Shown piece by piece: positions 17,444 through 26,574 of a stretch of 64,000 nt of DNA (position 1 is the stretch's first letter; every line of letters starts with the position of its first letter). Source of the stretch: Kribbella steppae. GTDB taxonomy: Bacteria > Actinomycetota > Actinomycetes > Propionibacteriales > Kribbellaceae. The stretch is taken from positions 124,001 through 188,000 of the forward strand of contig NZ_SLWN01000018.1 in assembly GCF_004342025.1 (NCBI RefSeq), read 5' to 3'. The notes beneath the pieces were generated by a model. The model worked only from the letters and a program-made list of their open reading frames with translations. It had not been told where the DNA came from and made no database searches. Made by a program: the position numbers and the translations under genes.

Positions 17444-17541
17444 GCACCCAATCTACCGACCAGCCCACCCAGACCGGTTCGGTGGCCGCCGCCAACGAGG
17501 CACTCGGGCATCCCACGAGCAATGACCCGGACAGGCAAAAC

Positions 17542-20325
17542 TCACTCCGTCGTGGGGTCGAGTTTGTTCAGGTGGTTGGCGAGCTCTGTTCTCGAGCGGA
17601 CCGAGAGTTTGCGGTAGATCCGGGTCAGGTTGGCTTCGACGGTCTTGACGGACATGAAGAGTTCTGCCGCGGCCTCCTGATTCGAGCGGCCCGATGCGAC
17701 CAGCTCGGCCACTCGGCGTTCCGTTGCCGTGAGCATCGAAGTGGTCGGGTGCAGCCCGACCCGGCCTGCTTCGTCCCGGGCTCGCTCTGCCCAGCGTGGA
17801 ACGCCCAACCCGTCGAAGGCTTCGGCGGTCACGCCGAGGATCTGGTTAGCCAAACCTTTGTAGCCGGCGCGGCGATAGACCTGTCCTAGCGCGAGCCGGG
17901 TCCGGGCCGCCTCGAACGGACACTCCGTTCCCGGTTGATCCACGAGTCGGCGAAGCAGGGCCAAAGCACTGTCCGTGTCCCCGCGCGCTGCTGTCAGCAG
18001 CGCCTGGCAGCGGTCGGCCGCGACTGCGGCTTCTGGCCTGCCGGCCGCGCCTTGGCGCCGGAGCAGGGAGATCGCCGTCTCGACGTCTTCCAGCGCGCCG
18101 ACCTGGAGGGCGGCATCGGCGAGGTCGACGGGCCACAACAGTTGCTCCAGGTCGACCATCTTCGTGCTGGCGAAGATCTCGGCGAGTTCGCGCAGCGGCT
18201 CGAGTGCCGAGTGCCAGTTGCGGGCGGAGATCTCGATGAAGCCGACCTGGGCCAGGAAGCCGGCGAGCCAATACATCAACCCCTTGGTTCTCGACCGGGC
18301 TACCGCTCGCTCGGCCACTGCGCGAGCCCCGTCCAGGTCGCCGGCGTATACCTTGATCAGGATCCGGGCCATGTTCTCCTGGAGGCCGAAGGCGCTCACC
18401 CAGGCACCCGAACGGTCCGCGTCGTCGAGCGCAGCCTGAGCCTCACGAATCCTCGAGCCGCGGATGAGGGCGAGGATCAACCAGATGTAGAGGCTGGACA
18501 GATCCCCGTAGCGCCCCGCTTCGACGGCGCGCACGATGGCATCGCGGACAGCTGGTTCAGCCGTGTCATCGTTCCATGCCGCATAGAAGGTCCGAGCGCC
18601 GACCCATTCCGCGGGAGTCAGCTCGAGTGACGAACTCTCGACCAGCCGCTCCATGTCGCGCAGCGTCTGCTCGGGCCGGCCCAGCCCCCAGATCCACTCG
18701 ATCGACTGTCGCTGGTGCAACGCTATGAGCTGGATGTCCGGACGCCCGGCAGCCCGGGCCTCGGTGCTCGCCATCTGGGCCAAACGCAGGGCAAGCCTGC
18801 CGTTGCCTTCCATCCGGTGCTGCTCACTGAGCGTTTGCAGAATCTCCGCCCGGACCGTGCCGGGCGGAGCGATCCGGAATGCCTGCTCGGCGAGCGTCCG
18901 GGACCCACTGAGGTCGTCTGCCAGCCGCGCCCGCCGCGCCAGCACCTGGGCTCGCTGCTCCGGTGCGGAGGCCAGCTCCGACCCCTTGTCCAGGGCCGAC
19001 CCTGCCGACAGGGTGTCTCCGGCGCCGATGTACGTGTCCACGGCCCGGATCCAGCGGCGGAAGCTGTCGGCGGTGTCCACATCGGTCGGGCTGGCCACTG
19101 CGGCTCTCTCGAACAGCTCGCCGGCCAGTTGCTGAGCTCCACGGCGGCGGGAGATATCGGCAGCGCGCTCCAATTCGCCGGCGACCATTTCGTCCGGCAC
19201 GACGATCGACTTCGACCGGTGGCGAGCGCGCTCGACCGGATCCTCGAGTTTCTCCGCGAGGACGCGGTGCGCACGACGACGTTCGGCCGGTGCCGCGGCG
19301 TCGTAGATGGCCGAGGCGAGCAGGGGGTGGGTGAAGTCGACCACCGATCCGGCTCCGACCCGCGCGATATCAGCGTCGTCGGCAGCTTCGAGAGCTGATC
19401 GAAGTCCAGCCTCGTCGACGATCCGTTGCAGCTGCGCCACGGTGAGCCGGCCCGCCGCGGAGACCAGCAACAGGACGTCGCGAGAGCTGTGCGAGAGGAG
19501 CACCGAGACCTTCTCGCCGAGGAGTCCTGCCAGGCTCGGAGGGACCGGGAAGATGGGGTCGTGGCCCTGCTGGGCGCTCCAGCGCCACCTCGAGAGGTCG
19601 GATTGCATCGCCTGCGCGATCATCAGGGCCAGGAACGGGTTCCCGCCGCTGGCCCGGGCGACTCCGGCCGCCATCGGCGGGGTCCACCGGTGGCCGAGAC
19701 GCTCGCGAAGGAGCTGACCGATCGCCCAGTCCGCCAAGGGCCGAAGCCTGAGCTCATGGCGCGGCTCGGCCAACGCACGGAGCAAATCGCTACCTGCGTT
19801 CGGTTCAGGTCTCGTTCCGACCAGCACACTCAAGCGGCGAGGGTCGAGGTTGCGCAGTGCGAAGCCGAGGCTGCCTTCGCTGGCCGGGTCGAGCCACTGC
19901 AGGTCGTCGACGACAAGCGTGATCGGTTGGATCTCGCAGAACTGGGTCAGCAGACCACGTACGGCGAGCGGCACGGCCAAGGCGTCGAGCTCACGCCCAT
20001 CGGAATCGGCGCGCTGCAGAGCGACCGCCAACGCGCGCTGCTGCGGCTCCGGAAGGCGGTTGAGGGAGCCGTCCGGACACTGATTCACCAGTTCGGCCAA
20101 ACCTGCGAAGGGCAGCCCTCGGTCGAACTGGGTCGGACTGACCGACAGCACCCTTCGTCCCCGGCGCTGCGCCAACTGATTGGCGACCTTGAGCAGAGTG
20201 CTCTTGCCGACACCCGGCTCGCCGATCGCCACCGCGCTGCCGCCTCGATCCAGGACATCGCTCACGACCCGCACAGCGTCGTCACGGCCGAACAGACCGT
20301 AAGCGGTCGCGGATACCTCGTCCAT
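17542..20325 (-). CDS. LAL-type regulator: AAA ATPase plus LuxR helix-turn-helix
   Basis: About 927 aa. The N terminus has GRDDAVRVVSDVL and Walker A GEPGVGKST, then Walker B LVVDDLQWLDPASEGSLGF. The middle is a long TPR-like helical region (QAALDDADRSGAWVSAF; ARNWHSALEPLRELAEIF). The last 65 residues are a LuxR-type helix-turn-helix (LTATERRVAELVASGRSNQE, VKTVEANLTRIYRKL). LAL proteins act as ATP-dependent activators of catabolic or secondary-metabolite genes. The start is uncertain: ATG 20325 leaves 132 nt for promoters, whereas an in-frame ATG at 20433 would leave only 24 nt to the divergent hydrolase gene. Confidence 0.88.
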   Translation of the reverse strand: MDEVSATAYGLFGRDDAVRVVSDVLDRGGSAVAIGEPGVGKSTLLKVANQLAQRRGRRVLSVSPTQFDRGLPFAGLAELVNQCPDGSLNRLPEPQQRALAVALQRADSDGRELDALAVPLAVRGLLTQFCEIQPITLVVDDLQWLDPASEGSLGFALRNLDPRRLSVLVGTRPEPNAGSDLLRALAEPRHELRLRPLADWAIGQLLRERLGHRWTPPMAAGVARASGGNPFLALMIAQAMQSDLSRWRWSAQQGHDPIFPVPPSLAGLLGEKVSVLLSHSSRDVLLLVSAAGRLTVAQLQRIVDEAGLRSALEAADDADIARVGAGSVVDFTHPLLASAIYDAAAPAERRRAHRVLAEKLEDPVERARHRSKSIVVPDEMVAGELERAADISRRRGAQQLAGELFERAAVASPTDVDTADSFRRWIRAVDTYIGAGDTLSAGSALDKGSELASAPEQRAQVLARRARLADDLSGSRTLAEQAFRIAPPGTVRAEILQTLSEQHRMEGNGRLALRLAQMASTEARAAGRPDIQLIALHQRQSIEWIWGLGRPEQTLRDMERLVESSSLELTPAEWVGARTFYAAWNDDTAEPAVRDAIVRAVEAGRYGDLSSLYIWLILALIRGSRIREAQAALDDADRSGAWVSAFGLQENMARILIKVYAGDLDGARAVAERAVARSRTKGLMYWLAGFLAQVGFIEISARNWHSALEPLRELAEIFASTKMVDLEQLLWPVDLADAALQVGALEDVETAISLLRRQGAAGRPEAAVAADRCQALLTAARGDTDSALALLRRLVDQPGTECPFEAARTRLALGQVYRRAGYKGLANQILGVTAEAFDGLGVPRWAERARDEAGRVGLHPTTSMLTATERRVAELVASGRSNQEAAAELFMSVKTVEANLTRIYRKLSVRSRTELANHLNKLDPTTE

Positions 20326-20457
20326 CAGGTCATCATCCGGCACCGCGCCGGTCCGATCGAGGGTCGGCTCGCGCTCGATCGAGGGTTTTCCCTGCTGCGA
20401 TGAGAGCGCTCCTGTCCCTAGCGTCGCCGTCATCTCCCCCAACCCAAGGAGGCAACC

Positions 20458-21153
20458 ATGAACGCAACCACTCGACCGGCCGTCCTGCTCGTCCACGGCG
20501 GGTTCGTCGACGGATCCGGCTGGCGAGGCGTCTACGACCGGCTGCGCGCGCAGGGCCATCGGGTCGCCGTCGTACAGAACCCGACAGTGTCGCTCGAGGG
20601 CGACGTGGCCGCGACCAAGCAGGTCCTCGACGAGATTGACGGCCCCACGATCCTCGTCGGGCACTCGTACGGCGGGGTCGTCATCACCGAGACCGGCAGC
20701 GACCCGCGCGTCGCCGGACTCGTCTACATCGCCGCGTTCGCCCCCGACAAGGGCGAGTCCGTCAACACCCTCATCGCCGACCCGCCGCCGGGCGCGCCGG
20801 TTCCACCGATCCTGCCGCCCAGGGACGGCTACCTGTTCCTTGACCGGGACAAGTTCCACGACTCCTTCGCCGGCGACCTGCCCAGCGACGAGGCGGCGTT
20901 CATGGCCGACTCGCAGGTCCCATGGGGAGTCGGCGCGCTCGGCGGCACGGTCACCGACCCCGGCTGGCGCAACAAGCCGAGCTGGTACCTGGTCGCCGCC
21001 GACGACCGCATGATCCCGCCGCCGGCCCAGCGCGAGATGGCCCAGCGGACCGGCGCATCGGTCCGTGAGGTCCCCGGCAGCCACTCGGTCTACGTGTCCC
21101 AGCCTCAAGCGGTCGCCGACCTCATCAACACCGCCGTCGAGTCCCTCGCCTGA
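20458..21153 (+). CDS. Alpha/beta hydrolase
   Basis: A 231-aa soluble hydrolase. The oxyanion-hole strand reads VLLVHGGFVDGSGW. The nucleophile elbow is VGHSYGG (Ser about residue 77). The acid is probably in YLVAADDRMIP and the catalytic His in VPGSHSVYVSQP. It resembles EstC/salicylate-esterase-like actinobacterial hydrolases; the substrate is unknown. A strong AAGGAGG site lies 5 nt before the ATG. It diverges from the LAL regulator, a plausible controller. Confidence 0.9.
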   Translation: MNATTRPAVLLVHGGFVDGSGWRGVYDRLRAQGHRVAVVQNPTVSLEGDVAATKQVLDEIDGPTILVGHSYGGVVITETGSDPRVAGLVYIAAFAPDKGESVNTLIADPPPGAPVPPILPPRDGYLFLDRDKFHDSFAGDLPSDEAAFMADSQVPWGVGALGGTVTDPGWRNKPSWYLVAADDRMIPPPAQREMAQRTGASVREVPGSHSVYVSQPQAVADLINTAVESLA

Positions 21154-21264
21154 CTCAGCGGTCGCGGCGATCCCGGCCCAGAGCCACACTGTCCGCCATC
21201 ATGAACGCCGTCCACGCGGTCGACTGACCGACCACAACCGGCGTTCGGGCCGCATCGTCGAACT

Positions 21265-21327
21265 TCACCCGCGCAGCAGATGGGTGCGCAGGAAGTCGAC
21301 GATGCGGTCCATGACCTGGGGTGCTGC
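21265..21327 (-). pseudogene. 3'-terminal scrap of an alpha/beta hydrolase-like gene
   Basis: Between the hydrolase and MarR genes the minus strand encodes APQVMDRIVDFLRTHLLRG followed by a stop. This looks like the C-terminal helix of dienelactone-type hydrolases. An in-frame stop lies just upstream and no ribosome site is present, so only the tail of a lost gene seems to remain. The call rests on under 20 residues. Confidence 0.4.
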
Positions 21328-21343
21328 TCACTCCGGCCGCGGG

Positions 21344-21778
21344 TCAGCGGCTTGCGCGGAGGGTTTGGGCTAGTTCTTCCAGCGCTGGGAGGGCGTTGAT
21401 GATCGTCTGGGCGGACTTCTCCGGGAGTTGGTCGAGGCAGGTGCCGATCGCCTCCGTGCGGAGCAGCTTGACGCGTTCGTGCAACTGCCGGCCCGCGTCG
21501 GTCGCTTCGACTCGGACCGCACGTAGGTCGTCGGGGTTCGGGTCGCGCTGGATCAGCCCGAGCTCCGTGAGCCTGCCGACCACCCGGGAGAGCATGGTGG
21601 GGTTGAGCCCCTCGAGCTGCGCCAGCTCGGTCAGGCCGAGCGGACCACGGAACGTGATCAGGCCGAGCACGGAGGCCTGGGTCGGCGTCAGGCCTTCGTC
21701 GGTAGCCGTGGCGTTGAGCTCCCGCGCCAGCTTGGAGATCACCCCGCGGAGCTTGCTCAACGTCTCGGTGTCAGTCAT
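21344..21778 (-). CDS. MarR-family repressor
   Basis: A 144-aa winged-helix regulator: EGLTPTQASVLGLITFRGPL, LTELAQLEGLNPTMLSRVVG, RLTELGLIQRDPNPDDLRAV. It diverges from the MFS transporter gene with 46 nt between starts. That gap is filled by an 18-bp near-palindrome and a promoter. This is the usual arrangement of a repressor controlling its own gene and a drug pump, so the regulatory target is well supported by context. Confidence 0.92.
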   Translation of the reverse strand: MTDTETLSKLRGVISKLARELNATATDEGLTPTQASVLGLITFRGPLGLTELAQLEGLNPTMLSRVVGRLTELGLIQRDPNPDDLRAVRVEATDAGRQLHERVKLLRTEAIGTCLDQLPEKSAQTIINALPALEELAQTLRASR

Positions 21779-21790
21779 GTCACCCCTTTA

Positions 21791-21819
21791 TTGCCTGCCA
21801 GCAAGCAATGTAGTGTATT
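21791..21819 (+). promoter_or_regulatory. MarR operator overlapping the MFS promoter
   Basis: TTGCCTGC-CA-GCAAGCAA (21791-21808) is an inverted repeat with one mismatch. Its left end TTGCCT forms a -35 box, 17 nt before TGTATT (21814-21819) as -10. The MFS ATG begins 5 nt after the -10 box with no ribosome site, so that transcript is probably leaderless. Repressor binding would block the promoter. Confidence 0.7.
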
Positions 21820-21824
21820 CATCG

Positions 21825-23228
21825 ATGGAACCGTCGAGTACACCCCCAGTGATCGCCGAGCCGGCCGCGGACGAGCCACTGGCCCACCGACGGATCGTTT
21901 TCGGCATCGTCTCGATCGCCCTGCTGATGGCCTCGATCGATCAGACCATAGTGGCGACGGCGCTCAACGCCATCCGCGGCGACCTGAACGCCGAGCTGAC
22001 CTGGAGCGGCTGGACGATCACCATCTACGCGCTCGGCCAGATCATCGTCATGCCGCTGGCCGGCCGGCTCGGCGACCAGTTCGGGCGCAAGAGGGTCTTC
22101 CTCGGCGCCGCGGTGCTCTTCACCGTCGCCTCACTGTGCTGCAGCCTGGCCGACAACATCTACCTGCTGGTGGTGTTCCGCGCCCTCCAGGCGATCGGCG
22201 GTGGCGCGTTCATGCCGACCGCCACCGGCATCGTCGCCGAACAGTTCGGTCGCGACCGGGACCGGGCGATCGGCATGTTCACCTCGATCTTCCCGATCGG
22301 CGGCATCATCGGCCCGATCATCGGCGGCATCATCGTCACCTACTGGTCCTGGCGCGAGATCTTCGTGGTGAACGTGCCGATCGGTCTGCTGTTGATCGCG
22401 CTGGGCCTGCGTTTCATCCCGAGCAGTGCGCCCAAGGCCGCCGCCCGGGTGGATGGAACCGGCGCCGTCCTGCTGGCGCTGACCATGCTCTTCAGCATGT
22501 ACGGGATCAGCTCGCTCGGCGGTAGCGGCGCGGAGCCGACCGATCCGTTGTTCATCGCGTCCATGGTGATCGCCCTGGTGCTCGGCTTCCTGTTCGTCCG
22601 GCACGCGAACCGGCACGCGGCGCCGTTCATCCCGCTCAGCCTGCTGCGCGGCCACGGCTTCGGGGCGATGAACACGATCAACTTCCTCTTCGGCGCGGCC
22701 ATGCTGGGCTTCGGCGCACTCGTCCCGCTGTACGCCGAATCGAGGTACGGCATCCAGCCTCTCCAGGCCGGGACATTGCTCACCGCACGGGCCGTCGGGA
22801 TGATCTGCGTCGCCGGTCTGGCGGTGTTCGCCCTCCGCCGAACCGGCCTTCGAGCCCCGATGATCGGCGGCTTCGTGCTGGTCGCGGGCGGCATGGCGCT
22901 GATGTCGCTGGCTCCGCACGGACTCACGCCGTACGCCTGGCTGGCGCTGGCCGCGGGGATCACCGGCATCGGGATGGGCCTGTCCATCCCCGCCTCGAAC
23001 AACGCCAGCCTGCAACTCGCCCCGGACCAGATCTCGGCGATCGCCGGACTGCGCGGGATGTTCCGTCAGTCCGGTGGGATCGTGGCCGTCTCGATCACGA
23101 CGACGATCCTGACCCACTCCGCCAACAGCGGTACCGCCCAGGCCTACAGCTTCCTCGTCTTCGCCGCCATCCTGCTGCTGATGATCCCGCTCACCCTGTT
23201 GGTCCCCGACCACCGCGGGACCTGGTAG
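21825..23228 (+). CDS. DHA2-type MFS drug exporter
   Basis: A 467-aa 14-TM proton-driven exporter of the EmrB/QacA group. Landmarks: LMASIDQTIVATALNAIRGD in TM1 (motif D1), GRLGDQFGRKRVFLG (motif A), FRALQAIGGGAFMPTATGIV (motif B) and GGIIGPIIGGII (motif C). Full length, beginning MEPSSTPPVIAEPAADEPLA. Controlled by the adjacent MarR protein judging by the shared operator. Substrates cannot be predicted. Confidence 0.92.
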   Translation: MEPSSTPPVIAEPAADEPLAHRRIVFGIVSIALLMASIDQTIVATALNAIRGDLNAELTWSGWTITIYALGQIIVMPLAGRLGDQFGRKRVFLGAAVLFTVASLCCSLADNIYLLVVFRALQAIGGGAFMPTATGIVAEQFGRDRDRAIGMFTSIFPIGGIIGPIIGGIIVTYWSWREIFVVNVPIGLLLIALGLRFIPSSAPKAAARVDGTGAVLLALTMLFSMYGISSLGGSGAEPTDPLFIASMVIALVLGFLFVRHANRHAAPFIPLSLLRGHGFGAMNTINFLFGAAMLGFGALVPLYAESRYGIQPLQAGTLLTARAVGMICVAGLAVFALRRTGLRAPMIGGFVLVAGGMALMSLAPHGLTPYAWLALAAGITGIGMGLSIPASNNASLQLAPDQISAIAGLRGMFRQSGGIVAVSITTTILTHSANSGTAQAYSFLVFAAILLLMIPLTLLVPDHRGTW

Positions 23229-23269
23229 GTCGGACCAGACCGGGCGCTTGGGTGACTTAGGGTGCAGGC

Positions 23270-25369
23270 ATGGGGAGCAGCGTCTACGTCGCCTCGGTGG
23301 AGGGATCCACCGGAAAGTCCACGGTCGCTCTCGGGGTGCTGCAGCAGCTGTCGCGGCGGGTCGAGCGGGTGTCTGTGTTCCGGCCCATCGTGCGTCCGGA
23401 CGCGGCCATGCACGGCGGGCGCGACTACGTGCTCGATCTGCTGATAGCCCACGACGCGGTCGACGTGGAGTACGACGAGTGCGTCGGCGTCACGTACGAC
23501 GAAGTACACGCTGACCCCGAATCGGCGATGGACCTGATCGTGCAGCGCTATCGCGACCTGGCCGACCGGGCCGACGCCGTACTCGTCGTCGGAAGCGACT
23601 ACACCGATGTCGGCACGCCGACCGAGTTCTCCTACAACGCGAAGATCGCCGCCAACCTCGGTACGCCGGTTCTCCTCGTACTCAACGGGTTCCGGCGCAG
23701 CTCGCGGGACCTCCGGGCGATCGCCGACATCGCGGTCGGGGAACTGCACGCCAATCACGGTTCACTCGCGGCACTCGTCGCCAACCGCGTCGCCCCCGAC
23801 CGGCTCCCCGACGCCGTGGCGGCGTTGGCCGGCGCCGGCGCCCCGGCGTTTGCTCTCCCGGAAGAGCCGCTGCTGAGTCAGCCCACGGTCGCCGATCTGA
23901 TGGCTCCGGTCGACGCAGGCCTCCTCAGTGGAGACCCGGCGCTGCTGTCCCGGGAGGTCACCGGCCTCGTGGTCGCGGGGATGACCATGCCGAACGTGCT
24001 CGACCGGTTGTTCGACGGCGCGGCGGTGGTGACCGCCGCCGACCGGCCGGAGGTGGTTCTCGGCGTGGTCATGGCCCACGCCTCGCTGAACTTCCCGCAG
24101 ATCTCGACGGTGATCCTCAACGGCGGTTTCACCCTGCCGCCCCAGATTCAGCGACTGATCGACGGCCTCGGGGTCACCCTGCCCATCCTCGAGACCACGC
24201 TCGACACCCAATCTGCCTCGACCGCGCTGACCGCGGTCCGCGGCCGGCTCACCAAGGAGTCGCCGCGCAAGATCGACGCAGCACTGGCCCTGTTCGACCG
24301 GCACGTGGACAGCGGGGCCCTGCTCGACCAGCTGGCCGTCTCGCGCAGCAGCGCGGTGACACCGTTGATGTTCGAGCACCAGCTGATCGACGAAGCAGTT
24401 GCCCACCGCAAGCACATCGTTCTGCCGGAAGGCGACGAGGAGCGCATCTTGCGCGCCGCCGACGTACTTCTCCGCCGGGGCGTGGCCGACCTGACCCTGC
24501 TCGGGAATCCGGTGGCGATCAGCGCGAAAGCGGCTTCACTCGGTGTCGACCTGGCCGCGGCCAGGGTCGTCGACCCCGAGAACGACGAACTCGGTGACGA
24601 GCTGGCGGCGGAACTGCACCGACTCCGGCAGCACCGCGGCGTGGATCTGGACCGAGCCCGGGAGCTGGTCCGGGACGTCTCGTACTTCGGCACGATGATG
24701 GTCCAGCTCGGACTGGCCGACGGCATGGTGTCCGGCGCGGTCCACACGACCGCCCACACCATTCGGCCGGCGCTCGAGGTCGTCAAGACCCTGCCCGGGG
24801 TGTCGGTCGTCTCGTCGGTGTTCTTCATGTGCCTGCAGAACCAGGTCCTGGTGTACGGCGACTGCGCCGTCAATCCCGATCCGACCGCCGAACAGCTCGC
24901 CGACATCGCCATCTCGTCGGCCGCGACTGCGGTCGCCTTCGGCGTCGAGCCACGCGTCGCGATGCTGTCGTACTCGACCGGCACCTCCGGCTCGGGGACC
25001 GATGTCGAGAAGGTGTCGAAGGCAACGGCCATCATCCGCGAGCGAGCGCCTGAACTGCCGGTCGAGGGACCGATCCAGTACGACGCCGCCATCGACGAGG
25101 CCGTGGCCAGGACCAAACTGCCCGGCTCCACCGTGGCCGGACGAGCGACCGTCTTCGTCTTCCCCGATCTGAACACCGGCAACAACACCTACAAGGCCGT
25201 CCAGCGCTCAGCGAACGCCGTCGCGGTCGGGCCGGTCCTGCAGGGACTACGGAAGCCGGTCAACGACCTGTCCCGCGGGGCGACGGTACGCGACATCATC
25301 AACACCGTCGCGATCACCGCTGTCCAGGCCCAGGCACCTACCAGCGTCAGCGAAGGCAGCGGCCGATGA
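23270..25369 (+). CDS. pta: Phosphate acetyltransferase, long form
   Basis: A 699-aa enzyme converting acetyl-CoA and phosphate to acetyl phosphate. Residues 1-210 form the P-loop-like N-terminal domain (SSVYVASVEGSTGKSTVALG). Residues 215-330 fit the DRTGG domain. The last 330 residues are the catalytic PTA domain (HIVLPEGDEERILRAADVLL; ADGMVSGAVHTTAHTIRPAL; MLSYSTGTSGSGTDVEKVSK; FPDLNTGNNTYKAVQRSANA). Its stop overlaps the ackA start by 4 nt, giving the standard acetate overflow/assimilation pair. Confidence 0.96.
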   Translation: MGSSVYVASVEGSTGKSTVALGVLQQLSRRVERVSVFRPIVRPDAAMHGGRDYVLDLLIAHDAVDVEYDECVGVTYDEVHADPESAMDLIVQRYRDLADRADAVLVVGSDYTDVGTPTEFSYNAKIAANLGTPVLLVLNGFRRSSRDLRAIADIAVGELHANHGSLAALVANRVAPDRLPDAVAALAGAGAPAFALPEEPLLSQPTVADLMAPVDAGLLSGDPALLSREVTGLVVAGMTMPNVLDRLFDGAAVVTAADRPEVVLGVVMAHASLNFPQISTVILNGGFTLPPQIQRLIDGLGVTLPILETTLDTQSASTALTAVRGRLTKESPRKIDAALALFDRHVDSGALLDQLAVSRSSAVTPLMFEHQLIDEAVAHRKHIVLPEGDEERILRAADVLLRRGVADLTLLGNPVAISAKAASLGVDLAAARVVDPENDELGDELAAELHRLRQHRGVDLDRARELVRDVSYFGTMMVQLGLADGMVSGAVHTTAHTIRPALEVVKTLPGVSVVSSVFFMCLQNQVLVYGDCAVNPDPTAEQLADIAISSAATAVAFGVEPRVAMLSYSTGTSGSGTDVEKVSKATAIIRERAPELPVEGPIQYDAAIDEAVARTKLPGSTVAGRATVFVFPDLNTGNNTYKAVQRSANAVAVGPVLQGLRKPVNDLSRGATVRDIINTVAITAVQAQAPTSVSEGSGR

Positions 25370-26559
25370 GCGACCACGTCCTGGTGATCAACGCCGGCTC
25401 ATCATCGCTGAAGTACAGCCTGGTCGACGCGCTGACCGGCGAAGTGGCCGCCTCCGGGCTGGCCGAACGGATCGGTGAGAGCCAGGGACGTCAGGTCCAC
25501 CGCGGCACTGGCGGCGAAACGGAGACGACGCGGAAGATCCCGACGCACGAGGACGCCCTGCGCGGAGCGATCGAGGCCTTCGAGTCGCACGGGCCGTCGC
25601 TCGCCGACACCGCGATCGCCGCAGTCGGTCATCGTGTCGTCCACGGCGGATCCCGGTTCAGCGCCCCCGCACCGGTCGACGACGACCTCATCGCCGAGGT
25701 GACCGACCTGGTGCCGCTCGCCCCGCTGCACAACCCGGCCAACCTGGAAGGGATCCGCGTCGCCCGCAGACTCTTTCCCGACCTGCCGCAGGTCGCCGTC
25801 TTCGACACCGCGTTCCACCAGAGCCTCCCACCCCACGCCTACACGTACGCCGTACCGTCGGCATGGTCGGAGGAGCACGGGATCCGCCGGTACGGCTTCC
25901 ACGGCACCTCGCACTCGTTCGTGTCCCAGGAGGCAGCCCGGCTGCTCGGACGAGACCCGGCCGAGGTGAACGTCATCGTCTTGCATCTGGGCAACGGCTG
26001 CTCGGCATCCGCCGTCCGGGCCGGGCGCTCGGTGGAGACGTCCATGGGCCTGACTCCACTCGAGGGCCTGGTGATGGGGACCCGTTCAGGTGACGTGGAC
26101 CCGGCGATCCCGGCGTACCTGATGCGGGAGCTGGACATGTCCATGGACGACATCGACCGCGCGCTCAACTCCGCGTCCGGCCTGAAGGGACTGACCGGCG
26201 AGAACGACTTCCGCGAGGTCTTGCGGCTGCGCGCCAGCGGGGACGCACGGGCCGGTCTGGCCTTCGACGTCTACTGCCATCGCATCCGGAAGTACGTCGG
26301 CGCGTACTACGCCGTCCTGGAGACCCTGGACGCCGTCGTCTTCACCGCCGGCGTCGGCGAGCACTCGGCCGAAGTACGCGCGGCCTCCCTCAACGGACTG
26401 CAACGCCTCGGTATCATCATCGACGACGACCGCAACACCGCACAGTCCACTCAGGCCCGCCGCATCTCCCCCGACGACAGCGAGGTCGCCGTCCTCGTCA
26501 TCCCCACCAACGAGGAATGGCAGATCGCACGCGAGACCCTCAGCGTCGTCCGCCGCTGA
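25366..26559 (+). CDS. ackA: Acetate kinase
   Basis: A 397-aa acetokinase that transfers phosphate between acetyl phosphate and ADP. Signature 1 VLVINAGSSSLKYSLVDA lies at the N terminus. AVGHRVVHGGSRF, RRYGFHGTSHSFVSQEAARL, the catalytic STRSGDVDPA-like motif (here GTRSGDVDPAIPAYLM) and FTAGVGEHSAEVRAASLNGL are present. Translationally coupled to pta (ATGA). Together they interconvert acetyl-CoA and acetate with ATP yield. Confidence 0.97.
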   Translation: MSDHVLVINAGSSSLKYSLVDALTGEVAASGLAERIGESQGRQVHRGTGGETETTRKIPTHEDALRGAIEAFESHGPSLADTAIAAVGHRVVHGGSRFSAPAPVDDDLIAEVTDLVPLAPLHNPANLEGIRVARRLFPDLPQVAVFDTAFHQSLPPHAYTYAVPSAWSEEHGIRRYGFHGTSHSFVSQEAARLLGRDPAEVNVIVLHLGNGCSASAVRAGRSVETSMGLTPLEGLVMGTRSGDVDPAIPAYLMRELDMSMDDIDRALNSASGLKGLTGENDFREVLRLRASGDARAGLAFDVYCHRIRKYVGAYYAVLETLDAVVFTAGVGEHSAEVRAASLNGLQRLGIIIDDDRNTAQSTQARRISPDDSEVAVLVIPTNEEWQIARETLSVVRR

Positions 26560-26574
26560 TCACCCGGGCCCGCA

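Noticed and set aside
22131..23213. Long minus-strand frame opposite the MFS gene
   Set aside because: It is Gln/His/Asp-rich antisense of membrane-protein codons, with no motif and no ribosome site.
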